Source: Acetonema longum DSM 6540 (GTDB lineage Bacteria; Bacillota; Negativicutes; Sporomusales; Acetonemataceae). Taken from it: a DNA stretch of 34,725 nucleotides. The notes below the pieces were generated by a model. The model was not told the origin of the DNA. It searched no databases and saw nothing but the letters and a program-made list of their open reading frames with translations. The stretch covers positions 1 to 34,725 of the forward strand of contig NZ_AFGF01000087.1 of assembly GCF_000219125.1 (NCBI RefSeq), written 5' to 3'. Position 1 is the stretch's first letter; each line of letters opens with the position of its first letter. Of this stretch, positions 1 through 7,278 are shown one piece after another. The position numbers and the translations under genes are program-made.

Positions 1-1
1 A

Positions 2-235
2 AACAAAGACGCATTCTTTCTATTGACATCAAAGGCTTCTGCTTTTATCATTCCCAAAAGGTTTCTCAATGCGGAAGAAATATCGGCTTTGGAGGCCCTG
101 GTTAAAGATAAAATGGGAGAAAAAGTATTTAAGGGGCCTAATTACATTAAGTTAACTATTCTTTTTGCTTTGGGTTTTATTGCATCTATTTTATGTGTCG
201 CTGTAGTTCTATATATTATTGATCGCAAAATATAA
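2..235 (+). CDS. YcxB-like membrane protein, C-terminal part (cut by window edge)
   Basis: The frame is already open at base 2 and ends at TAA 233-235, so only the last 77 residues are in the window. The visible start reads NKDAFFLLTSKASAFIIPKR, followed by an FLNAEE stretch. This resembles the C-terminal end of YcxB-like proteins, in which a short beta-rich segment ends in a conserved IPK(R) motif followed by an acidic helix. Unusually, a strongly hydrophobic segment (about residues 53-72 of the visible part) follows and ends in DRKI, so the protein probably has a C-terminal membrane anchor. An internal TTG at base 23 could be called as a start, but upstream codons in the same frame fit the family better. 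The function of YcxB-like proteins is not established. The family call rests on a short stretch and is moderate. Confidence 0.5.
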   Translation, partial: NKDAFFLLTSKASAFIIPKRFLNAEEISALEALVKDKMGEKVFKGPNYIKLTILFALGFIASILCVAVVLYIIDRKI

Positions 236-297
236 ATCGTTATTGAAATAAAACGAGTTCTGGAGATGTTTACATTATGAATGGATGTTGTTTGTGC

Positions 298-385
298 GGT
301 GTCGGGGGACGGGGGTACTGACAACTTTGATGTGATGATTTACTTCTAAGGCGATGAGTTGTCAACAACCCCGTCCCCCGACATC
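298..385. repeat. Palindromic dispersed repeat, full copy
   Basis: The left arm begins GGTGTCGGGGGACGGGG and the right arm ends with its near-complement CCCCGTCCCCCGACATC. Between them are GACAAC and GTTGTC sub-arms around an AT-rich centre. The same plan and much of the centre recur at 2928-3013 and, diverged, at 18040-18136; partial copies lie at 2589, 6303 and 34030. This copy abuts exactly the point where a reductase gene remnant begins. It looks like a non-autonomous mobile or REP-like element. No transposase is in the window. Confidence 0.7.
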
Positions 386-523
386 TTCGGGCCAATGTTC
401 TGGCTACAGCGGTATGGAACGGCATGACCGTAGAACTAGGAATGCTGGATCTCTCTTACGCACCGCCCTTTTCCCATCTTTAAGGATGTCTTGAATATCG
501 CCGCTAATGCGGCCAAGGAATAA
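386..523 (+). pseudogene. C-terminal remnant of a CoA-disulfide reductase / NADH oxidase family flavoprotein
   Basis: From base 386 one frame reads LRANVLATAVWNGMTVELG and then LDLSYAPPFS. This is the conserved dimerisation-domain signature near the C-terminus of pyridine-nucleotide-disulfide oxidoreductases of the NADH oxidase / CoA-disulfide reductase group. After APPFS the frame is lost, and a shifted frame continues KDVLNIAANAAKE to the stop at 521-523, which again matches the family ending. The first roughly 400 residues expected for the family are missing. The fragment starts directly at the edge of the palindromic repeat, so the element appears to mark a deletion or insertion junction. 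The piece cannot encode a working enzyme. Confidence 0.6.
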
Positions 524-564
524 GATACAAGAGCAAGTTTGTGCTATTAAGTAAGATGCTTTAT

Positions 565-603
565 ACAAAGACTGTCGGCAAATGAACTGCCGACAGTCTT
601 TGT
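565..603 (+). terminator. Rho-independent terminator
   Basis: A perfect 16-bp stem (ACAAAGACTGTCGGCA and its complement) encloses a 7-nt loop and runs into a short T tract. It follows the reductase remnant and is probably its original terminator. A related stem core (AGACTGCC/GGCAGTCT) is reused at 30571-30600. Confidence 0.75.
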
Positions 604-613
604 TTTTACATAA

Positions 614-739
614 GCATATTTCTATAGAGCACTTATACCACCATTTTATAAACAAATCTCAGTGATGGTTAAGAATAAACGAGTATTTATCGAAGAAAAG
701 AATGATGCAGAAACAAAAAAACGTGGGGCTGAGAGGTAA
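614..739 (+). pseudogene. Possible orphan C-terminal fragment upstream of a putative immunity gene
   Basis: One frame is open from just after a TAA (611-613) to TAA 737-739 and reads AYFYRALIPPFYKQ and so on, ending in the charged tail EEKNDAETKKRGAER. An internal ATG lies at 665, but no good ribosome binding site precedes it. The stop is 6 nt before the ATG of the next small gene, whose GAGAGG ribosome site lies inside this ORF. This is the spacing expected for a toxin tail followed by its immunity gene. No family is recognised and the fragment may be fortuitous. The call rests on position and on a similar arrangement at 1256-1411. Confidence 0.22.
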
Positions 740-745
740 ATAATA

Positions 746-1274
746 ATGGATTTTTGGATACAGGCAAGTTGTCCCAGATACACAGGAATATTTGATGTAG
801 AAGATTATAACCCTGTCAACTGCTATCGAAACAGTATTTCCGATGATGACCGAAAAAGCTATTATGGTTTGGAAAGCCATATATATCCCATTATGCTATA
901 GGTATGATATTAGTTCTATGATAGATGATATTTTGGATATTCTTGAAAAGCTAAGAAATAACCCGTCTGGTGAAATATCATTACATTGGCCATCGAACAC
1001 CTTTGCTAATGTATGGAACATGAGATGGGAAGATGATAGTCTGGTTATAGACTCTAAGTGGGAATCGGTTTTGGGACATACTGAACAATTATTAAACTCC
1101 CAAGGTCCTATTATGGTATCAAAATGGTCATTTACATCAGAATGGAAAAAGGTTCTCTTCCATGTCATATCAGGGTTAAAAGAATCAGGATATAAAGAGG
1201 ATAGTCTTCCGGGTATGTCGCGTTTAATTGGTGTGTACAATACAATTGATTCTGAAGGAATTCTCTATACATAA
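746..1274 (+). pseudogene. Frameshifted small gene, possible immunity protein
   Basis: The ATG at 746 has a GAGAGG site 9 nt upstream. The first frame reads MDFWIQASCPRYTGIFDVED and onward to a stop at 899-901. A second frame, open from before 843 to 1274, continues with ISSMIDDILDILEKLRNNP and WPSNTFANVWNMRWEDDSL. The two pieces join naturally with a one-base shift somewhere near 885-902, giving a protein of about 175 residues. Length, acidity, aromatic content and position behind a possible toxin tail suggest an immunity protein of a polymorphic toxin system. No specific family is recognised. The frameshift could be a sequencing error or true decay. Confidence 0.45.
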
Positions 1275-1411
1275 TAAAGAAGATAACAGTTGAGACAGCC
1301 CTTCGAGATGTATCTGGGACGTGCACATGTTTTGAGGGATGGATTTTTAAAGTAGATAAAAAAATATTTGCAGGTAGAGATTTAGGAGAACGGAGGCAAA
1401 TTAAGAAATGA
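1256..1411 (+). pseudogene. Orphan C-terminal fragment coupled to the next gene
   Basis: After a TGA at 1253-1255 this frame stays open to TGA 1409-1411 and reads VETALRDVSGTCTCFEGWIF then KVDKKIFAGRDLGERRQIKK (two adjacent 20-residue segments). The composition (Trp, Phe, Cys and a basic end) looks like real protein. Its stop overlaps the start of the 154-residue gene as ATGA, a classic translational-coupling overlap. No start codon with a ribosome site is seen, so it looks like the 3' end of a gene whose front has been lost. An orphan toxin or CDI-type tail followed by its immunity gene is one explanation; a decayed immunity-like gene is another. The family is unknown. Confidence 0.33.
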
Positions 1412-1872
1412 TTGATATTATAATCCAGTTTCAGGAAGAAGGTGATCTAGACTGGAAAGCAATTGAATTAACTCCAGAGGACTATTTTGATCTCAATTAT
1501 TTAGATCAAAATGAGATACTAGAAATTGATTCTATACCAGTTTATAATCATGCAATTGATTATCTAAAAAATTTACAAAAGTGTGTAAACAAAGTAATTA
1601 GTACGAAGATTACAATACAAGAAGCAGACAAACAAATAAGTATAACCGAATACTATTGGAATAATCAACAAAACAGTATCGTTGAACGAATCGATTATAT
1701 TAGGAGCGAAAAGGTACTGGAGCTAATTATCACTTCGGTCAAGGTAAAAAACGATCCTGTAGTTTGGGAAATTATTCGTTTCGTTCGCATTGATGGCATC
1801 TTAGTGCCACAATTGCACAGTTTTATAACCGACAATCCAGATGGTTCTCAATCGGAAGAGAAAATTATCTAG
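1408..1872 (+). CDS. Hypothetical acidic protein, possible immunity protein
   Basis: Encodes 154 residues beginning MIDIIIQFQEEGDLDWKAIE. GGAGG at 1392-1396 lies 11 nt before the ATG, and the ATG overlaps the stop of the upstream fragment. There is no signal peptide or membrane helix. The protein is acidic, with alternating hydrophobic stretches (KVLELIITSVKV, VVWEIIRFVRIDGILV) that suggest a compact alpha/beta fold. No family is recognised. Its size, acidity, AT-rich coding and coupling to an orphan tail fit an immunity protein for a secreted toxin, but this is inference. The gene appears intact. Confidence 0.6.
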   Translation: MIDIIIQFQEEGDLDWKAIELTPEDYFDLNYLDQNEILEIDSIPVYNHAIDYLKNLQKCVNKVISTKITIQEADKQISITEYYWNNQQNSIVERIDYIRSEKVLELIITSVKVKNDPVVWEIIRFVRIDGILVPQLHSFITDNPDGSQSEEKII

Positions 1873-1900
1873 AGTTGACACACACCTTTAAAAAGATGGG

Positions 1901-2245
1901 ATGAATCGCAATATGACTAATATTTTCTCTGAAGATGAAACTGATGAAATAGAGAATTTTAGAGAAATGACTCACGCAATGAGTGTCAACGGTGAAGAAA
2001 TCATATGCTTTGTTATACTTTCTGATCTAGTAAACGGACACGTCCAAATTAGTGATTTGCCGAAAAACACTCTGTTAAAAACTTATGCTCAACTAAAGGC
2101 AAATACCGAGTATTTTTCTAGGCTGGTTTGGTTCGACAGTTCAGGAATCGAGCAGATATTTCAAAAAACAAAAAAGATGTTCATTGAAGAAGTTAAAACA
2201 AGAATCCCCCCTTCAACGCTTCCTAAACTAAATAAACCCATATGA
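1901..2245 (+). CDS. Hypothetical small protein
   Basis: Encodes 114 residues starting 28 nt after the previous gene in the same direction. The ATG at 1901 has only a weak AAGATGGG site; an in-frame ATG at 1913 is an alternative. The protein is acidic at the N-terminus (SEDETDEIENF), helical in the middle and basic near the C-terminus. It contains FVILSDLVNGHVQISDLP and a YFSRLVWFDSSGIEQIFQ stretch. There is no transmembrane segment, cysteine motif or recognised domain. It probably belongs with the two small genes before it, as part of an array of toxin-associated or immunity-like genes, but nothing in the sequence assigns a function. Confidence 0.45.
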   Translation: MNRNMTNIFSEDETDEIENFREMTHAMSVNGEEIICFVILSDLVNGHVQISDLPKNTLLKTYAQLKANTEYFSRLVWFDSSGIEQIFQKTKKMFIEEVKTRIPPSTLPKLNKPI

Positions 2246-2588
2246 AGGCGATGACCGGAGGTGCCAAGAGAACGGGACCGTGCGTCGCGTTATAGTCAAA
2301 CCGGCCTCATCATAAAAAGATGCAGACCACTTGCTTTCCCGACCGTTCATGTAACGCTCCTTTAGGTCTGGTCAATATCGACCATGGCCGCATCCATCAA
2401 CAAAACTTCGTCTTTCCGTATCTTAGCTTCCTCCAGGTCCTTGTCGATCACAGAGTCACGCCGGACAGGCTGCCGTCGGCCGCCTCCACCATCGGAAGTG
2501 TATTGCAGGCAGGATTAGATAAGACAAATCTGCATATAAACAAATTTCAAGAGTTATTGTTAAACCATATGGGGGAATAAGCTAATAT

Positions 2589-2615
2589 GGTGTCAGGGGA
2601 CGGGGTTGTCGACAT
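2589..2615 (+). repeat. Partial copy (one arm) of the palindromic repeat
   Basis: GGTGTCAGGGGACGGGGTTG followed by TCGACATCC. This is the left arm of the element with the centre and right arm missing or collapsed, leaving the terminal GACATC. Confidence 0.6.
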
Positions 2616-2927
2616 CCAGGTTAAGACTTCGGATATGCCGAGAGGGTCACTTTTATCATAGCAATTTCTGAGTTCAATAATGCGTCCTGAAGAAATCGAC
2701 TAAAACAGGAATGCAATGTTTGGAAAAGAAAGTGATTATGATAACAAGCTCTTAGGCACAGGAAGCGGATTCCTTATAGGCAGAATTCATTCTGGGGAAA
2801 GCCAAATAAAATATTAATATCCCCGACACTCTTTCTCTAACTTTTGCGTAACGATAAAGCTGTGGGGTGTGGAGCCGCGCAGCGGTTCAGCATCCCTACG
2901 AGCGTCTTGTAATGTGTTTATCAATGT

Positions 2928-3013
2928 GGTGTCAGGGGACGGGGGTGTTGACAACTTCGATGCGATTATTCACTTCTAAGGCGATGAGTTGTCAATAACC
3001 CCGTCCTCGACAT
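2928..3013. repeat. Palindromic dispersed repeat, full copy
   Basis: This copy has the same arms and centre as the copy at 298-385. The shared central segment CTTCTAAGGCGATGAGTTG is identical in both. It lies directly behind the stop of the minus-strand LprI-like gene, so its hairpin may also serve as that gene's transcript end. Confidence 0.7.
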
Positions 3014-3031
3014 CCTACTTTCACGGCCGCT

Positions 3032-4174
3032 TCACTTCTTTACAACATCAAAAGGCTCAGAAATATCTTTTAAGTTGATCACCTTTTTGCCTCTGTTGAC
3101 AGCTTCTTCGTGCACTATAGCATTCTTTTCAACCGTTGAAATAATCTCAACACCAGTAAGCAAATTATAATCTTCTTTTTCTCCGTTTCCAGTTCCTGTA
3201 TACCAATTTTCTGCGGTAAACCCTATTAAATACCATCCCTCATTTTGATATCTAAATCTAAGATCGTATGCCCATCGATAATTGCTCCCGCCGTAAAATG
3301 TAATTAAACATGACCCACGGTCAACTGATATGCTATGAAACGGATCACCCCAAACTCCGCCCTCATCCGCCTTGAGAATAAACTTATTTTTTTGAATGGA
3401 TAAACGATATCCATTTTTCTCTTTCAGTGCGATAAACAAAATACGCGGCGGCGCTTCTTCCAAACCCCTGCGATAAGGAGCGTCATATTCTATCACACCG
3501 GCAATGTCATCCAGACCATCCTCATTTAAATCTCCCGATGCCTGCTTAATTAGTTTCCAGCCATTGGGAACAAAAGATGCAACATTTGACCCAAATTGCA
3601 CTAACATTGGACCATTCGGATCAGTTTTTTCACTGCTTTTTGCCGTATCGGCGTTTATCTGCCCCCGGCTGCCTAACCCGAGCGTCCCCTCTGGATAGTC
3701 AATCAGCCACTGGTTTAATTGTTTTACTCTATCCCAAGTCAAGTTAGCCTTTCCAATATAGTAAACCATAGGATAGACGCTTCCGTAATGCATGGTTGTA
3801 TCTTTTTCCGGATAGATAGATTCAAGATGAGCATCTCTAAACTTAATCCAAGCTATTTCTGCACTGGTGAGTTTGTCCAAAAACAATTTGTTATTTTTAT
3901 ATTTGACAAATATCTGCGCATAGATTGCATTTAATTTATCGTCCGCTCTTTTAAACTCTCTGTATGCTGCCTCGTTCATTTCTCCTTGATTCCCTCTGAA
4001 GCCCGGATCTGAACGGTCAACTTGAAAATTCTCGTTTTTCTGCTCGGTTAGAGAAGTCTCATCCGCCGCCCAGGCGCCTTGACTGAAATGAATTGCAATT
4101 ACTCCTAAAACGAGCAACATAGCAACCAATAGTTTTTTCACCATATGATTGTTCATCTGGTCTCGTGCTTCCAT
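3032..4174 (-). CDS. Secreted LprI-like (DUF1311) protein with C-terminal VCBS-like domain
   Basis: Encodes 380 residues. The start at 4174 has GGGAG 7 nt upstream; an in-frame ATG at residue 11 is an alternative. A signal peptide ends near residue 36 (QGAWA-ADE). Residues about 60-160 match the lysozyme-inhibitor LprI N-terminal domain: NEAAYREFKRADDKLNAIY, then AEIAWIKFRDAHLESIYP. Residues about 205-370 form a second domain with a Ca-binding-like loop (DLNEDGLDD) and many aromatics, as in repeat-propeller or VCBS-type modules. It is presumably secreted or envelope-attached. LprI-domain proteins in Gram-positives are poorly characterised, so lysozyme inhibition should not be assumed. A frameshifted paralogue lies at 14661-15726. 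Confidence 0.75.
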   Translation of the reverse strand: MEARDQMNNHMVKKLLVAMLLVLGVIAIHFSQGAWAADETSLTEQKNENFQVDRSDPGFRGNQGEMNEAAYREFKRADDKLNAIYAQIFVKYKNNKLFLDKLTSAEIAWIKFRDAHLESIYPEKDTTMHYGSVYPMVYYIGKANLTWDRVKQLNQWLIDYPEGTLGLGSRGQINADTAKSSEKTDPNGPMLVQFGSNVASFVPNGWKLIKQASGDLNEDGLDDIAGVIEYDAPYRRGLEEAPPRILFIALKEKNGYRLSIQKNKFILKADEGGVWGDPFHSISVDRGSCLITFYGGSNYRWAYDLRFRYQNEGWYLIGFTAENWYTGTGNGEKEDYNLLTGVEIISTVEKNAIVHEEAVNRGKKVINLKDISEPFDVVKK

Positions 4175-4342
4175 ACCCGTACTCCCTTCAATTAAATTGG
4201 CACGCCCAAAAGTTTATGTGCCGCTTCTGATTATGGCTCTTATTTTACGAGCATATCTATGATAATCCTCTTGGCATAAAGCCTTAGATATCTTCTTCTA
4301 ATTATTTTACTCTACTGCTGAAAGAACTCCAATACTTAGAAG

Positions 4343-4581
4343 GGTGTCGGGGGGACGGGGTTATTGACAAGAAAGTTGACACGTTTAGGAATGTCGGCAG
4401 GGAACCGGGACGACCACCTTTTGGCGCAATGATATCAAAACTAAAAACCCGATATAAAAAAGTGAAACCCAAACAGCAAGACGACAGTCAAAATTGTTTA
4501 CTCCTTGCTGTTTGGGTTTCACCGTAATTGAAGTCAAAATGTGCATTATATTGCTGTCAACAACCCCGTCCCCTAGACACC
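4343..4581. repeat. Long palindromic repeat element with a nested perfect hairpin
   Basis: The outer arms are GGTGTCGGGGGGACGGGG at the left and CCCCGTCCCCTAGACACC at the right. These are the same arms as the 88-bp element, but this copy carries a different, longer centre. Inside, GTGAAACCCAAACAGCAAG (4462-4480) pairs perfectly with 4504-4522, giving a 19-bp stem with a 23-nt loop. Either the element captured another hairpin or this is a second subtype. A 73-codon minus ORF across it has no family or ribosome site and is not called. Confidence 0.65.
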
Positions 4582-4642
4582 TATAGTCCATAGACGCTAA
4601 AGTCAATCAAAATATCGTCTATAGGATACAAGAGGGAGAACT

Positions 4643-5107
4643 ATGGAAAACTCTAATCAATCAGAACCAAATTACAAAGAAATAGGCATACGCTAAAAAA
4701 AAGTCCGTGGCTCATTATCGCAGACAGCTTTTGGAGAGCCCATTGGCTATAAGTACGGCTATGTAAGAGACTGTGAGCATGGTAAGAAACCAAGCCTAGA
4801 ATACTTATTTCAAGTATCGAATTATTATGGCGGCTCTTTAGAATGGCTCTTAAAAGGAATATCTCCCATAGACGACAAACCTCAAAAAGCCGAGGCTGTT
4901 TTTGACCCCGATCTTAAAGAAATGGTCGATCTTATCAAGCATGTGATGGACACCAATGACCAAGAGCAGCGCACCTGGGCAAAGTTCCAACTGAAAAGGG
5001 CTTTCGCTGATTTTGGCGCAACTGCTACAGATGAAAAAACAGTATGCCTAGCACAGATGCTGGCAGCATTGGTAAGAAGTGAGGGGCCAGACACGTTATT
5101 TCCATGA
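4643..5107 (+). pseudogene. XRE-family HTH regulator interrupted by an in-frame TAA
   Basis: The ATG at 4643 follows a GGGAG site. The frame reads YKEIGIR, then TAA at 4694-4696, then KKVRGSLSQTAFGEPIGYKY and EHGKKPSLEYLFQVSNYYG. This is the layout of a phage-repressor-like XRE helix-turn-helix (helices 1-4 with the GxSLEWLLKG ending). The remaining roughly 135 codons to TGA 5105-5107 are intact, including a helical C-terminal part (MVDLIKHVMDTNDQEQRTWA). A single base (CTA/TTA to TAA at the Leu expected after GIR) explains the damage. Without readthrough, the DNA-binding domain loses its first helix. It could be a recent nonsense mutation, a sequencing error or a rare recoding event. It is followed by a good terminator at 5160. 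Confidence 0.65.
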
Positions 5108-5159
5108 GTTATCTAAAAAGCATTTCGCCAGGCTGATCCCAGTTTTCAAGGAATAATAA

Positions 5160-5207
5160 AACCACCTGGAATTTCTGGCATAACGAGAGCCAGATATTTA
5201 GGTGGTT
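5160..5207 (+). terminator. Rho-independent terminator
   Basis: AACCACCT pairs with AGGTGGTT, and TCTGGC with GCCAGA inside the same stem. An A/T-rich tail (ATTTATTTTG) follows. It ends the XRE-like transcript on the plus strand. Confidence 0.65.
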
Positions 5208-5436
5208 ATTTATTTTGTTCTTGCTTTGCAGACATCAGTAGTTATGTCGGGTAACTGACTCAGGAGAGAAAGGCGTTTTGCAATTCATGAAGTGGTTCAA
5301 TAAAAAGTCGATATGCATGGGATTATGGCTGAGTATATTACAAGGCTCAAACGTATCGCAGGATACGGCTCTCCACATCCTGTCTAACGACGAAATTCAC
5401 AGAGTGACAAAATAAATACGTCCGCAACTGTTACTC

Positions 5437-6057
5437 TCATCTCTTGGCTTCATCTATTATTACATAATGCTTGGCTTTCACAAACAAGGTTCCTAAGTTA
5501 AACGGTAATTTTTCTAAAATAGTGTCTAGGGTAACTTGACCTAAAGTTTTAAAACCCACTCTATTACGAAACTTTTCTATAGTTGAATTCTGTGCAAAAT
5601 ATCTAAAGACTTTTTCAAAAAAACTGTTAACAGAAGTTATTGTTTTATCCTGTAGCATCGCATCCAAATGAAATACAAGTATTTTAGAATAGTCAAGCTT
5701 TTTGTTGTGGTAATCCAATAGTATAAGCTCACTCTCACCTGAATATTTCCACCTGGACTCCTTTTCTAAATCTTCAATAAACTTGGCATACATTGAATAG
5801 CTAAATGACCACATGGTACCCTCAATAGATACAATATGTTCTTCATCAGGGTATGCATTATTCCAGTAAGCTCCATATCCAGGCAAATAAAAATTGATAT
5901 TTTTACCAGAGCGGTGGTGATAATATGGAAGGTTGTCAACGATGCTTCTACCCGCATCGGATTTAGGTCGTGCCAGTAAAATACCTATGGTATCATTCAA
6001 CAGATCATTTTCTTCGATATCGGCTAAAATATCTTTGTATTCAAGTGCTTGTAACAT
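5437..6057 (-). CDS. Unknown protein downstream of the methyltransferase/DUF262/ATPase operon
   Basis: Encodes 206 residues, starting MLQALEYKDILADIEENDLL, with an AGGTGAT site before the ATG. It is soluble and has no membrane helix. It has a Tyr/His-rich patch (DNLPYYHHRSGKNINFYLPG) and an aromatic stretch (GTMWSFSYSMYAKFIEDLEK); the second half is helical with charged residues. No family is recognised and no nuclease motif is clear. It is separated from the four-gene defence operon by about 336 bp containing a repeat, but has the same orientation and similar AT-rich composition. It could be an accessory sensor or effector of that system, or an independent gene. The island context is the only functional hint. 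Confidence 0.65.
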   Translation of the reverse strand: MLQALEYKDILADIEENDLLNDTIGILLARPKSDAGRSIVDNLPYYHHRSGKNINFYLPGYGAYWNNAYPDEEHIVSIEGTMWSFSYSMYAKFIEDLEKESRWKYSGESELILLDYHNKKLDYSKILVFHLDAMLQDKTITSVNSFFEKVFRYFAQNSTIEKFRNRVGFKTLGQVTLDTILEKLPFNLGTLFVKAKHYVIIDEAKR

Positions 6058-6393
6058 AATATCACCTCTAAAATTAAATTTCGTACCTATTGCCGTTTTA
6101 ACCAGAAAGCGCTTTCTATATGGCTTGAAAGGAATCCGAGGGTAGTTACCGTTTTCTCAGTTCCCTTCAGTTTTGAGCCACCATTTAAATATACCTTCCG
6201 GGACGAATTCAATTGTCTGATTTTTAATACTATTTGCCTATGAAGGAATATAAGATATTATTAAATAAGAATAGCAGTATACAAGGAGCGCGGTATTTAC
6301 AAGGTGTCACAAGGGACGGGGTTAGCGACAAATTCAATCCGATTATTTGCCTCTAAAACGTGAGGACAGATGATTTGTTTTGCCGCAGAACAA
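6058..6393. other. Spacer between the 206-aa gene and the defence operon
   Basis: No gene is supported here. The stretch carries one degenerate arm of the dispersed repeat (6303-6366) and an AT-rich segment that could hold the promoter of the 206-aa gene. No confident -35/-10 pair was picked. Confidence 0.4.
6303..6366. repeat. Partial, diverged copy of the palindromic repeat
   Basis: GGTGTCACAAGGGACGGGGT is followed by GCGACAAATTCAATCCGATT and TTTGCCTCTAAAACGTGAGG, which match the left arm and centre of the other copies. The right arm is missing. It lies 28 bp beyond the stop of the 294-aa gene. Confidence 0.55.
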
Positions 6394-7278
6394 CTACCGA
6401 TGTTTTCCAATATGCCCAATCAAGATCTTTTTCCCTTGGTTAATATTAGAAACTCCCCAATTAAAATAAATACGGTATTTTGAATGGCTAGCAAATAATT
6501 TGGTATGTGGAGCGCATACAATATCCTCTTTTATTCCCCTATCGTTAATAAATGAAAAAGTTAAATTTTCCTTTTCATATGCCGGATCACCTTGAATCGA
6601 GCACTCAATCCCACAAGTTGCACCTAAATAGCTTAGAACGATGACTTGCCCTGAAGAGGCATATTGAGTGAATAAAGATTGACCGTAGTCATTAAGTGCC
6701 GACAAGTGTTTGATAATTTCATTGGTAAATTGGCGTAACGGCCTAAAAACCTTCATCGTGCTTGATATGTGCAGATTAAAATACAACTTAGGAAAACATG
6801 TCTCGAAACCATCTATAAAATCATTTAACGAATCCGAATATTCTAAGTAATATCTTCGTGCTGCAAACCAGTCCCTAACTTCCAAGATTATAGACGGATA
6901 TATATAGTTATGTTGCAAGTAGCGATAGAAACCAATAATCCCAATACGCGAATTATTATTATTAATTGTTAAGCTATTAATACCCTCTATATAGGTATCT
7001 TCATCTATAGTTGTCAGTTCCCTAGCTATTACTTCAACAAGCCTTCTTTCATCGCATTCATATTCATTGGAGAAAAGCCAGTTAGCTATTGAGACTCCGG
7101 CAATAATCTCCTTCTCATACCAGGACATAGGAACTCCAATTATTTCACCAAACCTTCTACATAATTCAAGCACATCATGAAACCTTGCAACACAATCAAC
7201 TAAGGCTTCTGGACCAGAATTAGCCGAATGGGAGAAAGAATCTACCCAAAGAAAATAAGTTAATTTAAATTTATACAT
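6394..7278 (-). CDS. Unknown 294-aa protein, last gene of the defence-like operon
   Basis: Starts MYKFKLTYFLWVDSFSHSAN and overlaps the upstream ATPase gene by 8 bp, so the two are almost certainly co-translated. The N-terminal two thirds are mostly helical with many aromatics. The last about 90 residues are beta-rich and end with a patterned motif: PHTKLFASHSKYRIYFNWG, then KKILIGHIGKH. No PD-(D/E)XK, HNH or GIY-YIG signature is seen. I do not recognise the family. Its fixed place behind a DUF262 protein and a DUF3696-type ATPase suggests it is the third core component of the system, perhaps effector or sensor. That is inference. Confidence 0.75.
   Translation of the reverse strand: MYKFKLTYFLWVDSFSHSANSGPEALVDCVARFHDVLELCRRFGEIIGVPMSWYEKEIIAGVSIANWLFSNEYECDERRLVEVIARELTTIDEDTYIEGINSLTINNNNSRIGIIGFYRYLQHNYIYPSIILEVRDWFAARRYYLEYSDSLNDFIDGFETCFPKLYFNLHISSTMKVFRPLRQFTNEIIKHLSALNDYGQSLFTQYASSGQVIVLSYLGATCGIECSIQGDPAYEKENLTFSFINDRGIKEDIVCAPHTKLFASHSKYRIYFNWGVSNINQGKKILIGHIGKHR

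Larger units (their letters stand above)
2246..3031. other. Gene-poor stretch with decayed fragments
   Basis: No convincing intact gene is seen over about 790 bases. Fragments include a minus-strand 40-codon ORF at 2228-2350 with an AGGAG site, preceded by a frame reading DKDLEEAKIRKDEVLLMDAA. A plus-strand 33-residue ORF at 2716-2817 contains LLGTGSGFLIG, reminiscent of the start of trypsin-like proteases but too short to assign. An 86-codon plus ORF at 2320-2580 has no ribosome site. Repeat copies occupy 2589-2615 and 2928-3013. This looks like degraded sequence. Confidence 0.5.

Noticed and set aside
404-655. Minus-strand 83-codon ORF
   Set aside because: It runs antisense through the reductase remnant and a perfect terminator, has no ribosome site and no recognisable domain.
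2320-2580. Plus-strand 86-codon ORF ending QAGLDKTNLHINKFQELLL
   Set aside because: No ribosome site, overlaps fragments on the other strand, and no family match; kept only as a note in the gene-poor stretch.
298-3013. Possible CRISPR-like spaced repeats
   Set aside because: Copies are palindromic, irregularly spaced, partly truncated and without unique spacers or cas genes.
4385-4606. Minus-strand 73-codon ORF
   Set aside because: Lies wholly over the long palindromic repeat and its nested hairpin.
5287-5415. Plus-strand 42-codon ORF (MKWFNKKSICMGLW...)
   Set aside because: The AGGAG stretch upstream is too far from the ATG and no family is recognised, so it is probably fortuitous.
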